Source: Apostichopus japonicus (lineage: Eukaryota; Echinodermata; Holothuroidea; Aspidochirotida; Stichopodidae). Taken from it: a stretch of 64,000 bases of DNA. Location: the NCBI RefSeq assembly GCF_037975245.1, contig NC_092565.1:19686499-19750498 (forward strand), in the 5' to 3' direction. Positions 34,801 through 49,200 of this stretch are shown here, piece by piece. A program made the position numbers and the translations under genes. Within the stretch, counting starts at the first letter, position 1. Every line of letters begins with the position of its first letter. A model generated the notes under the pieces. That model was given only the letters and a program-made list of their open reading frames with translations. It ran no database searches and was not told the DNA's origin.

Positions 34801-34885
34801 GGGTCTTTGTGTGAACACTGTATGATTAACTACACTGTAGACATGAACATATTTTCACACAGTGCTTACACAAAGAGCCTAATGG
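34801..34885. repeat. 85-bp foldback sequence
   Basis: GGGTCTTTGTGTGAACACTG on the left is matched inverted by CACAGTGCTTACACAAAGAG on the right, with a loop of about 40 bases. Possibly a tiny MITE. Confidence 0.6.
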
Positions 34886-37219
34886 TGTCAAAAAGCTATG
34901 CAGGCTAATTGTAGAGCCTGAGGTGGATTTACGACCGTGGCAGGTCGATTTTGTAATCACAAAACTTTCCTAGCTATAGCTTGCTATAATTGGAGCCAAT
35001 AAAGTAGATCTTTAAGTTTTGTCGTTAATTAAAATACTTGTAAGACCGGCATCATAGTATGTCTAAGAAATTGTACATTCCCATTGACTGTTTGTGTTTG
35101 CCTGTAGAGTTTCAATTGTCCTGCTGTAATATTTGTTTGTTACATCACAGAATCAAACAATTGCTCTCTTTGTTAAAGAAAGTACCTCATCTGTTTGAGG
35201 TATCTCATTACAATACATAAAGGTTATCAGTAAAAAGTACACCCTCACCACCCCCTTCCCTCTCCACCGTTCCAGTTATAATTTGTTGTGTGTTTCTTTA
35301 CCAAGGAATGTAGTTTTGTGTAGATGTTGTCTTTACTTTTGATGCCTGTGTTGGTGAGCGAACATCTCACAGTATTTTACATATTATTTTTGTGAAGAGA
35401 TATCACTTTATATTGAATAACCTTAGGTAGTTTTAGATAAGCTTAGGCTACTGTACAGTTGCAGACTTGACCAAATTTTCACAAATAGGTCCTATGGGGT
35501 GTATCAGTCCTAATTTAAGACCCTGTTGAAGAATTCACTGTCTTTAGCTCAATAATTATTTATACTTCTGAAAATTTTTACTATATTGCATCAAATTACA
35601 TTTTGATATTTTGTATGTCAATAAAAACGATAGAATATATCATTTCATTTTGTTTATTGCATGATTTAAATATGCTTATTGGTACAAACTCAATTCAGAT
35701 GGTTTGTGCACCCAAAAGAGGAGCTCAGGTTCCTTTCTGTAAAACTTTTGGCCTCTGCAATTACTGTGCCAGATAACAAATATTTTATGGCCTCATATAA
35801 GACAGTCAAAACCAACTTGATCATTAACAATAGGGTGATGTGGCTTTTATTGTTACATGAGTTTTCACATTAGTCATAATTTTTCAGCTTTTTCTGTGAA
35901 TGTGTTTTGAAGCTGGCTAATTCAGTCAAGCTCTTAGATCACCCCAGCCTCGCTCAACCTCACGACTTGAAACCTGGAGCCTATGCTATCGCCTCAACCT
36001 ACCCCCCCCCCCCTCCTTAAATTGAGATGAAAACTGGATAAAGGCAAATGAAAATTCCAAACCCTTGGGGTATTGGCTTGTCTAGCTTTTTGAAGTAGCA
36101 ATTTTGGAGCCTACATAAATGACCAACTACTTTCAATGACCCGAGTAAAAATTAAGATGCGAGCGAGCCGGGTCCAACCGAATTAGCTGCAAATCAACGG
36201 TTTGGATCACACATAATTCACCACTCGATGATTAGATAGGTAATTAATAATAGCAAGCCTGTTTCATGACATAGTACTATGAATTATTACTGTCTAGCCG
36301 ATCGCTGTTCAATGAGCTTATGTTTAGCCGTCGTTGTAGCCTACTTGCTGGTCAATTACACGTATTCTCTCTGAAAATCACATGTACCCATTTCACGAAA
36401 TAGGCATTTTGTTGTAGCCTGTGTCACACTTGTTCTAGGACTACGCCTAGTTAGTACTATAGTAGTGGTGGAGTGGTGTACAATTTCCACCGAGTAGTAG
36501 TTTGGCGAAATTCTTACACCCTTTCACGTAAGATCTCAGCAAATCGAAGAAATGCCGAAAATACACATATGTCTATCCCTATGACTAAATAAAACAAATA
36601 GGTAGGCCTAATGCCGACACAGAACTGATTTTTGATAAAACTCAATCTGGCAAATGAATAACAAAAGTTATGGCTTTTTAAGTGTTAATTAAGATTATAA
36701 AAGCATGCATGCGGTAAATATGTGAAGCAGCCAGGGATATCTAAGAAGCAGTGTGATGAGCAGTTGACAGTATAAAACATAAAGTAACAGACTGAAAATA
36801 ACATTATTTTACTCAGAAATGCAGATTCAGGACTTTATTATATATGGTGTGTACAAACAGATTCTTTGATGGACAAATTAAGCCTTACAAACTAAGGTAC
36901 TGCAAGCCTAACACTGGTCTTTATTGCATATCAATTTCAGCATTTTTTTTTTAGTGTCATGCTATAAACTTGTTTCACATTACACTCTATGGTTACTGTG
37001 TGCAAAAACTGATACACATTTTTGCACTTGCGTAGCAGTTTGCCCACTTTGCATAGCATTTTGCGATGAGATACGGGATAAATTATTCTCTGAATGAATT
37101 TTTTCATTCATGTGTATGTATCGAACAATTCATACAATTTGTAGAAAATGATGAAATATTTATAATTTATTGATCTTTCAGTTTATTTTCCATTTTCTTT
37201 GATATTCCAGGTGATAGGT

Positions 37220-40200
37220 ATGCCACGGGCCAAAAATCAGGTGCTTCTGCGCCAAAAGTCACAGTCCAAGATGGAACTGAAGGAGAAAATCATTGATATC
37301 TATGATGAATTCTTCAAGGTAAGTCTTTATTGATTTTTGTAGTCTGTGAAGTACATACTTGTAATTCTTTGCTTTGAATGTGCTACACAAATATACTGAC
37401 AATAACAATATCCTCGTCATCAAGGTTTCCCACTTTCTTAAATAGAGCCTACTGGTTCATGCTAATGTCAGATTATCTTTGAACTAAGTGCTATAGGAAT
37501 GAAACCTGAACCTCATGGTGGAAAATGACTTTACTACTTAAAATTAATTTTTTAAAATTTTATTTATTTTTTAGTAATGTACACTTATTGCTTAAATTGC
37601 TTATAAATGTCAATTTCATTGTCGGTGTGTTTTCACTCGAAGTATATATCTTTCACTTTGTAATTTCCTCGTTAGGGTAAGGATCCTTCTAGGGATAATC
37701 CAAACTTCTGGGATGAGTTTTTCCTGTTAAAGGTATGTTATCTATTTGAAATGTTTTTCATTACACCCTTTATAGCTACAAACTATCTATGTACCCCTTT
37801 CCCACCCCATTTCCCCATCCCATCCCATCCCTATCCCCCCTCCCCTCCATTCCCAATTAAGAAAATGTAAATCAACAAATGAAAGAAGGTGGAGAGAAAA
37901 AGTCTGAGCTGTTGAAGTGGAGAAAGGGCGTAATTCTGTTAGGTCGATGTAATTTGTGACAGTAACTTTCAATATCTTTGCGAAGTAATTTGACTGGGAA
38001 TGCAAGTGTACCCTCTTGTGAGAGTGCTGGAGGTAGAATATCTACTAACCGAGTGTTTGGAAAAGCCAAAAAGCAATATTTTCGCATCCGATTTCTTTGA
38101 AATTACATCTTTTCTGCTTGGCTTCATCTTTATAGGCTAATGTGAAGTATATAGAGAGTGAACTTGGAAATCTATCTACGGAGAAGCTGTTCAAACTGAA
38201 GGTATTTTCGCCATTGTTTCAATTATCAGAAATCATTGCACAATAATTTTGATATTGATTCTAGTTAGATTACAGATATCTATCATGTCAAGAGAAATTG
38301 TCACTATTTTTTCTTTCCTTTTTTCTGAATTGAGTAAGTGAAAGGCTGTATTCCTTTATCAACCCACTCTAAGGCTGTGTACTGATAACTGGATTTAAGT
38401 TCATATGGTTTCTTGTTGCCACCCTGTAAATAGTCCTGTATCCTATAGATGTTAATAATATATTGTCAGTTTAGACTGATTATTCATTTCTAAAAAGATA
38501 GATTTAAGAAATGTAAATATCAAACAGGTTGTTGAATTGCTGACTGCAGTGAGCAACGTATCAAGCCTTTTTAAGTAATAGAATATTTGTAATTGGCTCC
38601 CATTGTCATTTATAATGTTAGGGGTTTCTTTTGGATGATTTTCCTTTGTTTCATACATTTTTCTAATATTTGTTCTAAATCATATGTCACTAGCTGTTAT
38701 TATATTTCTCTATTTTTCTTTTGGTAGGAGACTATTAACAATATATTCTACCATTCAATATTGTGTTTGAAAGATGAGTATCCAATCCGTATCATTAATT
38801 CTCTTCAGGTGAGTTGGCTTTGTTAGTAAAAAGTTAAAAAAAAAAAAATTAATTAAAGGCATCAAGAAAAGAGTCCATGTCTTCAAGTAAAGCAATTTAC
38901 ACATTCATAACAAGTGATTTATTCACTTGCACATATATGGTCTAGCCTAGTACTTTTCAGTCTGTGGCTTTAAAATTAAAATTTAAGAATTTAAGGCCCA
39001 AAGTACTCAATTCTACATGGTATCCTTAGTATATTAAAATGTTTGTAACTAAACTATATTATCTAAAAGGTGTCATGGCAAGAGTTTTATGAAAAAGTTT
39101 CTTTCATTCATATGGAATGATTCTATTACATGTCTGAACATGCATCAAAGAATCATTCAAAATTCGTTCATGTAACAGTTTCATACATGTGCATTCCGAT
39201 GACCAAATCATTTGATTGATAAATAATTTGTCGATTAATTTTCTTCAGACTTTGTGTGCATTGGTTCGAGGGGTTTGTAAGGGAAGACTGGCAGACCACA
39301 GCTTTGATATCATCAACATACTCATGGGTTTTGATTCCGCTGAGAGCCTCCTGCAGGTAACAAGTTGACATTAAGCTAATTTACTTTGTGACCAGAATAA
39401 GACAATATGATATGCTAAATTCAGTTGCTAGATTCAGTTGATGTGGAAATATATTACGACTTTTTTCATTTCATCAGTAGGGATAAATGAGAGAAGTAAT
39501 AACAAACTGCTTATCTACAGCAAAAAGCCTGCGTAGGTAAATGTATAAGTATTGAGTATTCGATAGAAACTGCAGAGATTGGAGGATTTAGTGTATTGTC
39601 ATGGGTATCACAACTCATAGACTTGAAAACATTATGCATTATTAGTTTATGCATAAGAAATAGTTTTGTTGAAACATGACATATTCGGTCATGTTTACAA
39701 GATATTAAATTCTGTCAGGCTGTCTCCTTTTCCATTTTCTTCACTGTTAACAAATAAATGTCTTAAGTTTCCTAGCTCAACTTCTCTGTAGAATGAAAAA
39801 TGGTCATTTTGTTACATTTTGTTAGCTGTATAATTACAGGATTTTTTTGCTCAGGAAGTTTTTGCTCATGTGATTATTAATGTTTGCATCTCTGCTACAG
39901 GGTATGGTTCAAAGTCTGAATACTGTTCTGGTTGGGGATTTCTCTGTGAGTTTGAAAAATTTAACTCTCAGATTCTTATTGGTCTTGGCTACGGTGAGTT
40001 AAGCCTTGTTGGTTTATGTTTCCTTCATTTCAGTTATAATGGATTAGTATAATAATATCCAGTGCTCTTTCCCAACCTTTTAAGGTCTGTTGTTTTTATC
40101 TGAAACAGAATCAAGTAAAAAAAAAGGGTTGGTATGGATGTAAAAAAAAGTAATACTCAGCATTTGATAAATGAAGTTAAGATATCAGTGCACAATGTTT

Positions 40201-43200
40201 GTGTAAAAAATTCCTGTTATCTAGTTTTGTTATTAAAGAAAATTATCTTCCTTCTACCTAAGGGTTGCTTGTAGTGCTACCAAATTTCCAAATGTAAAGT
40301 TATAATTGTTAAAAGTTTCTGAATGGGAAGGTTTTATCCCTCGAAGTAATTTCCAGATATGTTAGGAAGTTATACAATGCTTGACAAAGTACAGTGTAAT
40401 TCAGTCAAGACATGCTAATGCTGAGATTGTTTCACCAGCCGTTAAAAACATTTCAAACAAGAGATATAAGTAGGTCAGATTTGCTTTGTTAGTCATTCCG
40501 TTAATTTCAATTTTGGAAGTATCACTGATAATTCACACTAGTCAAATTTTGTCTTGTTTTTTTACAGATCACAGATAACGTCAGTCAGAATACTCTTATG
40601 GAGTATATGATGATCAACAGTGTGTTTGAGACTTTGGTTGCTGTAAGTTTAGTTCATTTTCTGCAATACTCTGACTGGTAATATTCATCAGAAATTCAAA
40701 ACCCTACTGTCCTGATCTTATACGGAATACAAAATACAAGCGATTTGAAAGGCTTTTGCTCAAATATAAAAAAAAAAAAAAAAAAAAAAAAATAAGTTTC
40801 CTATCTAAGTATTATTAAACTGGTTTGTTTTCATGTTCTAGCTAGTCATCTATGCTCTATTCAAAGTGGACTTTTCTTCTTAAAAAATTATCCTTTCATT
40901 TTGAAGGATACTTTTTAATTATCTGAAACTAGAGGAGGTCGGAGTATTAAACAGTTGAAAAGGGTAGGAAAAGATCACTTGAGTTGTACATTGATTTGTA
41001 CCGGCTGTATGCAGGATGCACAAACAAATGGAGATAATCAATTCTGTCTTATCTCTCCTCAGATCCTGTCCAATCCAGTCAGTCGGCAAGATCACGGCTA
41101 CGAAGCAGTTCTGCTTCTTGCGATTCTTGTAAATTACAGAAAATATGAGGTGAGTAGAGAGTCTATTACATTTACTTCTAGTTGTCTCAGAAATGACATT
41201 TTAACAAACCCCTGATAAATTTTGGGTTTGATCTTCAAGAATGACTGGAAAAATTGTCATTATTCAACCTGGTGAAAGAAAATTCTTAGTTGGACTGGAA
41301 CTGTCATAATATTGAAGACCATAACTGCAAGTTTGTCCAAGTGGCAGTATGTGACTGTATAGCAAATAGCGTTCAGTGTGTCATTGATTAATTAGCTTTC
41401 AAAGTATTTCATTCACTTTCATTCATTCGTTCATTTTCATTCATTTATTTTATTTCCAGCAAGTAAAAACATTTACTGAGTTATAATAGAACAAAGACTA
41501 GTATGTAATATATACAAGGGATATTTGTATGATACTTTCATGGTATTGTAACTTTATATGCATTGGAAAGGAGAAAACAGAATTACAATACTTATTAAAT
41601 TGTTCTCCCCTGCGCTCTCTCAATGTTTCTCAGGATATGACTATACACACATGAAGATAAGTGTACACTGGTAAACAACATAGTGAGACCAATAGAAAAA
41701 GAAAGAAGATATAAATATAGCCATTTACATTTTGAAAAATAGGCATTTTGGTTTGTCTTCAAAAGTACTTTCCTGGAGGTCCTAACTTTCCAATCTATTT
41801 GCAAACATCGAGAGTAAACAATTAGAAAAATGAAATGTCTGAGTGTTGAGAAATGATTTTTGAGAGCTGCTCATCAGTCAAAGTGCTTGTCAAAGTTTAC
41901 GACCTGAGTGACCTCATTTCTAGCACTTTCTAGCATATTTGGGTTTCAATACCAGTGACCATTAAAGAGAAAAAAAAGAGTAATCTTCACATTTTTACAA
42001 AAAGAATGACTTAATAGACACTGAATATATTTCCGATAAGTATTAGTTATAACTTTTGTTTTTAATTTTTCTGCTTTTCAGTCTGCAAACCCTTACATCG
42101 TCAAATTGTCAATTCTGGATGATGAAGTTGCTTTAACCGTAAGTTGAAGACCTTGACAGAGATTTTGTTTTGTTTCATCCCCATGTTGTATTCCTGTCAC
42201 AAGAGTTGGAGATTAATTAAAGAGTTTGAAAGTGCTTCAGCAGTTCATGACATAGTGAAACAGTCTATATATCAGAACAGTTGCTCATTTTGGCTTGTTG
42301 CTAGAAATATTCATTCCCCTTCCACCCCCTCCCCCCCCTCCACCCTCCCTCCCACTCCATATTATTCAGAGACCAACATATACCATTTATTTGGATATTC
42401 CACAAGATTTTTTCTTTCCTCAAATTTTTCACCACCCATACCTTTATCATGTTCAAGAACCAATCCCATCTCAATCCCATATTTAAGATTTGACTGAGTA
42501 ATTTTTTATTTAAGAAGTATCTCCCATAAAATGTCATATTTCCTTCCATTTTACCTAACAGGGACTTGGATGGGTCATATCATCTGTTTTGACAAATCAT
42601 AATCAGTAAGTAGACCTTAAATTTGTTGTGATCTCAAATCTTTCATGTTGTTTCCATTTTTAAAGTGGGAGAGGGTAGCGTGGGGTGAGGTAGGGGCGTA
42701 AAATGAGGGCCTTATTCCTCTGTAGGGCTTTCGATCTTTCCTTATAGAGTTCTCTTCTCTTTCCTTCAGAAAATATCAACTGAACACAGAGGATCCATCT
42801 AAAGGCGGCTGGTTTACAACACTATCATCCATGGTAAAGTTACAGTAGCATTAGCATAGGGAATGGGTGGAGGGGGAGTGGAAGGGAATTTGTCTCATAA
42901 TTGATGATGGTAAATTTAGATTTGTTGCTACAGAATATTTCTTGCAACCTGAAAAACCTGTGGAGTAGATTCATGAATAGTCACTGACAATTTCCACTGA
43001 GAGGCCGCTTGAGCTGCAATCCAATTATATGCCAATGAAAACTTTCTGTGTGGAGAAGCTACTGATGTACAAAGAAACTCCATAACCATCAGATCTTGCT
43101 GTTATCTGAGTTGAACACTGTATAGATAACATTAATTTTTATGTAAAAACGGTGCTATGATTGCCTCAGCCAGCAGCAGGTGTGAAATTGTTACTGTATG

Positions 43201-46200
43201 GAAGTTACAGTACTTCCCAATGATAAATTGACACATATCCCGAGCACTCTCATACGTATCCCGTGATGGGTTAGTCTGAGGGCTGTACATCCCAACAGAT
43301 ATGAGGCTGTCAGGGTCACCATGACACTTGGGATGCAGTAATTTGTGGTACCTCAGAATCTCCACCACATTTCCATTCCCCCCCCCATAAGGGATTTTCA
43401 CCTTTACATCTCAAGTCAATTGATATTTTCTCTTGAGAATTCTTCATCTTTTTTTCTCTAATTTGTATAAAGGTCGGGCATATGTTTGTCCCAGAATCAG
43501 TAGAAGCAAGGTCGAGAGGGTGAGTTTCGTCTTTAAATTTAAAATTCTTTCCATTCTCTGATCACTTCTATTTTTACCTCCCATCTGTTGAAAATAACTT
43601 AAGTAGGTATCGCTTGTTATCTAATCAATCAGTCACTCTCTGAAAGGTTGGTAGAAAGCTAAGTCTGGAAACAAGTTTGCTGATGGTTTTAATTGTAAAT
43701 AAGAACAAAACCTTAATGAAATATTTCCAATGAGGAGCAGCCACCCATATCTGATAGCTGACATTTTTGTTTGGTCCTTAAATGATGGCAGGGTTTTTTA
43801 ATATGTAGATATCACATGGTAATCTTTACCTCATGTTACTCCTTATTTCAATGACCCATTTTGTAAACTTTTGCTACGAAGCAGCGAGAGAGCTGGAAGT
43901 AGCAAGTAGGCAGAGATATTAAAAATATTTGGTTTTAATACATTATTCGTGGTATTAACAGACCCCAAGCAGCTTTCAAAATCAAGAATCTTGTGATCGT
44001 CGTGGCCATAAAACTCTGCATATTTATTTACTCCCTCAAGTTGTTTGGGTTTATTAAAAATTATTTGATTAAAGGTTCTAATGTCTAATTATACCTCTCC
44101 TTCTTCTGCCCCAGAGTGGAACCAGACAATGCAATCTTACTGGTTCTTTATGAGGCTGTACACCTTAACAGAAACTTCATTACAATTCTTGCTCACGTAA
44201 GTTTAAGCATCTAAGTATATCTCCACTGGCAATCTTTCTACCTTTATACACATCTCCTGACATATCTTTTGGTTGAAAGTCATGAAATCTCACAAAATAT
44301 TTAGAGAAAAAAAACAAAGACTTTTCAGGAATGTGAGAATGTGACATCACAGCTAGTCAGATTTCAGCAATTTCTACACAATCTGATAGAACTTTACACT
44401 TGAATATCTCTTTAACCGAAAAAGATATTTGAACAGTTTTTTCACCATTGTGTTTCTTTTATTGTCCTCTTTCATATAACATAAACATGTATGACAACTG
44501 AACCAATCCTTTAATACTTTAAGAAGAAAAGAAGCTATTAGACATTCCCTGTCTTCTGAATCAGGCCTTACAATGAACTTTTGAAAATGCAGCAGCTCTC
44601 ACTTTTAAAAAAAAAGATAATAAGAATATTTTGCAACTGATGTTTTGTGCTTGAAAGAAGGAAGGGGGTGTGGTTTGTTGTTTTTGATGAGCTTTAATAA
44701 GTGAGAACAATCTGGTCTGTTCCAAGTGAACTGTTCTTACAAATGATGAAAGAACACCGTAAACAACAGGACATCTGAGATTAGCAGGATAATTGTCGCC
44801 AGGGTTTGCATGTCTCTTGTTCTTGCTAATTTAATGTCAAGATTTTTAAATTCTCATCAAACCTGTCTGGTGTCATTGAGCAAATTTTGTAAGATTTTTT
44901 TGTAAGGCCTTTTTTTATCACTTTTCCATCAGAATCATGCAGAACCTGTTTAACAAGCAACAGTACAACTGACTTTAACATGATGCTATTGTCCTGTGCT
45001 GCACGTCCGTTTTCTTGCTAATTTAATATTAAGTTATTTAAAATCTCATCATACCCGTCTGTTATCTTTAAGCAAATTTTGTAACGATTTGTAAGGATAT
45101 TTTTTTATCACTTTTCCACCAGAATCATTCAGAACCCGTCTCACCGACACCTACAACGCCAGCCTCCCCTAAGTCACCGGCTGTTCCAAGTGCTGCTCAA
45201 AGTGAGTTTATGAACGTAAAACATATAACTTTGTTTAGTGATGGTTCGCAAACTGTGGGTGGTGACCCAAAAATTGGTTGCAAATTTTTTTTTATTTTAA
45301 AAAGTCAGAAAATGTATGAACAGTTTTAGGAGCCTACAAACAGAGCATAAGTAAGTTATTATTTTAATGATGAAGTCCATAGACCTAGGTAGCTTTCATT
45401 CGTTCTGAGCATCGATTCTGAGGAGTGGGGTGGGGGGGGGGTTGGGGTGGGGGTTTTGGTGGGTCTTGGCTCAGTCCTCATGGAAAATCCATGAGTCCTA
45501 GAATGGGAGAACTGTGGGTGAGAATAATTGTCCTGTCAACTTGGGTGCATCATCTTGGTTTTCATTAGTTGTGAAAACTTCTCTGTTAAATATTTTTAAC
45601 ATAAATTTTTTCCTAATTTGATTTTTGCCTTCTCTGCTTTCTCTCTCAGAATTTCATTATGACCCAAATTCCTTGGAGCCATTGATGAACATTCAAGTCA
45701 CATTTCTTTGTTATTGTTCCATAATTATGCAGGACTTGAAAGGTAAGTAAATATTAGTATGTACATAGTTTAAAAAAAAAAAAAATATTGATTTTTATTT
45801 TATCTGTGTTCTGTGATGTGATTTTTAATGATTTTGCAACTTGAGATATGAACTAGCAACCTACAGTAAGTAAACAATCTTCAGAGAAGAGAGTAAGCAT
45901 CAGAGACTTATATTTTCCAAATTAATTTTAAAACTTAATTATCTAATTGAGTAAATAGTAATATTTTAGATTCAAAGTAAAACTGTAGAATGGTTAGAAG
46001 GTTAACTTTCATAATGCTTAGATCACAAATGTCCTTTAAGAGGGGCAAACGTAATGATGAACTCTCTGAATTTGCTCTGTGATTTAGTACTGTTTTAGAA
46101 AAAAACTACAACTACAAGATTTTCGTGGATGGTTTGATCAGATTTCACCGGAACCGTATTAGGTATCAAGTCACAACGCTTGAAACAAATATTTACTAGC

Positions 46201-49200
46201 ATCGGACATGCAAATTAACTTCAGTAGATGGGTGACATAATTCATGAAAGTGTCTCAAATTACAAACTGATTGTTTCCCCATTGCACACTGTGCTGCTAT
46301 ACATATGTAGCTGTAGTGCAGTTACCATGTTGTAAATTTAAACCACTTTCTTCATATACATATATTTATTTGTTTTATTATATACATGAAGTCAATGAAA
46401 TATGTTTCGTGGTGTTGTTTTATTTATATTATGTATCAGTATTTAATTCCCTTTTTTTTTCTTTTCTTCTTTTATTCCATAGATCCCCAACGATACAGCA
46501 ACACAAAGCTTTGTCTTATCATTATCTCTTGCATTGCTGAGGTAAGTGGTTTACACTGTCACTTTCTTGTTTTTTTTGGGGGGGGAGGGGGGAATGGGGT
46601 TGGGTAGTACTCAGGAGTAATTATATTTACTAATATTTGCTTTTTATTTAGCGCTTTATACCAGCGTTAAGTCTCAAAGCGCTTTACAGACGTTATATTA
46701 CCCCTGGTTAATGATAACCTGTCCCAGAGACAATCCCTCCAGTCAGCAGCAGTTTTATGCTGTGCCCAGTGACAAGTTACCTCACAGGTACCCACTTAAC
46801 CACTGGGTGGAGAGAGGCAAGTGAGATAAAGCATCTTGCCCAAGGACACAACGTAATGACCTAGGCAGGAATCGAACCAGCGATCCTTGGATCACGAGTC
46901 CGACGCTTTAGCCAATTGGCCACCACGCTCTCACAACCAAATCATTGTAGACGTTGATACCTGTTCCAGGTTTGCAGCAAGTCTGTATTGTACTCATATC
47001 CCAACATAGTTACCAGAACCGGTGCTCACCATTGTGTACCCGTGCTGTGGCCGAGTGGATATGGGCGGCAGCACTTGAAGCAATGAGGGAAGCAATCGGG
47101 TTTTCAAGGTATCAATCCCCTCCAGGTCATAGTAGGGTGGGTTTTTCAACCAAGAGCCATCTACATGTCAGTTCATAATGAAATAGAATTACTGCAAATT
47201 TCAAACAATGTAATGGTTTCATCTCTAGGCAGACCTTAATAATTTCCAGTATTGGGTTCATATTTTAGCTTGTTAGTAGTTCTTAAAAGTTTCCTGAAGG
47301 GTGTGACTTAGACATAGATGAGTGTTATCTAAGAAAATAATCTAATTTTACAGTGACATATTATACTTTCAATAATATATTTGTTAAAATTTGAGCATGA
47401 GTTAATACCATTATTATGACTTTCTACCATATTTTGTTAACTTTCAAGAAGTTTCAAACTTTGGTTGAATTGAAGACATTAACAATTTTATTTTCAAACC
47501 AATGCACAGCAACCATTATAAAGGACAAAATCCCATTTATAGCTCCATCTGACTGCCTCCATGCCAAGACAGTATGCTTATTTTAACACATAGCAACACT
47601 CAGGGAATCATTTATATAAAAAGTTCCTGTAGCAGTCTAGTCCTCTCTGAACATGCTATCATTCCTGTGTACAAAAAAAATCTTTGCACTTGCACAGCTG
47701 ATTTGTCCCATTTTTGCGTAGAATTTCGCTGTGTGCGATACAGGATGAGTTTATTCCCTGAAGATATTCACACTTCTCTTAATGCTTCCCTGGAAGTGAA
47801 GAAGATAAATGTTTGGACAGTTTGAATTTCTTCCTTCCTTTTCTTTTTCTTTTCATTCCTTTAGGATCAATATGCCAACTCATTCCTTCACGACGCTAAT
47901 TTAACATTTCGAGTACCAATACATCGAGCAGTAAGTCTGACTTCATCTTTTTTACAAACCAGAGAATCTTTCAAATAAAACAGTTTAAGGTTGGATATTT
48001 AGCACACTGACAGCCTCAAATACACAGCGACTTTAAAACTTAAAAGTTATATATATATGCAGACTGTAATTTTAAATAACAGAAGTGTAACCATATCTTT
48101 GTATTTTATTCTGCAGCCAATGAGACATCGAAAGCCAGGAACTGACAGGGATGTAGCTCCCAGGCCTCTAGCATGTGCTGTCTTAGGTGAGTGGTAATGA
48201 ATGAAAGAATATTTGAAATGTTAATCGAAATGTTTGCCAGTTTTTGGTTAGCTGATTTTTTTTATTCTGCTTATTTTGTGTGGCTGGCTACTCCATTAGT
48301 AACACATTGTTTTTAACTTATCTGAAATTTCATATTGTCCAAACAACATTCATATTAAGATAACTGAATACTCGATTGATTTTAAAGTGTACCTTTCAAC
48401 GCATTTAGCTGTTTGGGATGTGATGAGGTGACATGAAACCTTCAGTTGTAGGAGCTAGGAGAATGAGGTAGAAAGACTTCCCTGAAGTCCCCTTCAAGTT
48501 TCATCAACACACCCACGACCCAAATTGATTTGTTTTCGAAATTGACTCTCCTATTCCCACCCCACCCCCCTCCGGCACCCTAAAAAAAAATTGGCAAAAT
48601 CAATGTAAATTATTGTTTTTTACTTACATACTCAAAGGTAACTAGGAAACTGAATAATGGTAAAGGTGTTTGTTTTGCTTTCTCACTTAGATCTCATGGT
48701 CGAGTTCATAATGAGTCACATGATGAAGACGTTACCTCAAGAGCTATTAATGTAAGTATCAGCAACCTTTGTGGGGTTGATTAAGGAGGGTCAAAGGTCA
48801 TGTGTGGTACTGATATAAGTATCAGCAACCTTCAGCATAGTTAACTTGTGAAGTTGATTAAAGAGGGATCAAAGGTCATTTGTGGTACTGATATAAGTAT
48901 CAGCAACCTTCGACATAATTAATTTGTGGAGTTGATTAAGGAGGGTCAAAGGTCATGTGTGGTACTGATATAAGTATCAGCAACCTTCGACATAATTAAT
49001 TTGTGGAGTTGATTAAGGAGGGTCAAAGGTCATGTGTGGTACTAAATAATCTTAAACACTGAAAATGTTGCCTGAGATCTTGTCAGTGATTTGCATCACA
49101 GTTATTGGCAAAAAACAACAAAGTCGAGATTGATTTTGAGTCGATGTTTTGTCTTGAAGGAGGGACTTTAGGACAAATCTTAGTGTTTATATTTTACATT

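Larger units (their letters stand above)
32409..37210. other. ERGIC1 3' UTR and intergenic DNA
   Basis: No coding exons were found. The first part is ERGIC1 3' UTR, with possible poly(A) signals at 33891, 34998 and 35620. A small tandem duplication (GATCTTCAAAGA / TATCTTCAAAGACAGAT) lies at 33307-33370. A poly-C run lies at 36003-36014. The ARMH3 promoter and any untranslated first exon should lie in the right part, but I could not place them. Confidence 0.5.
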
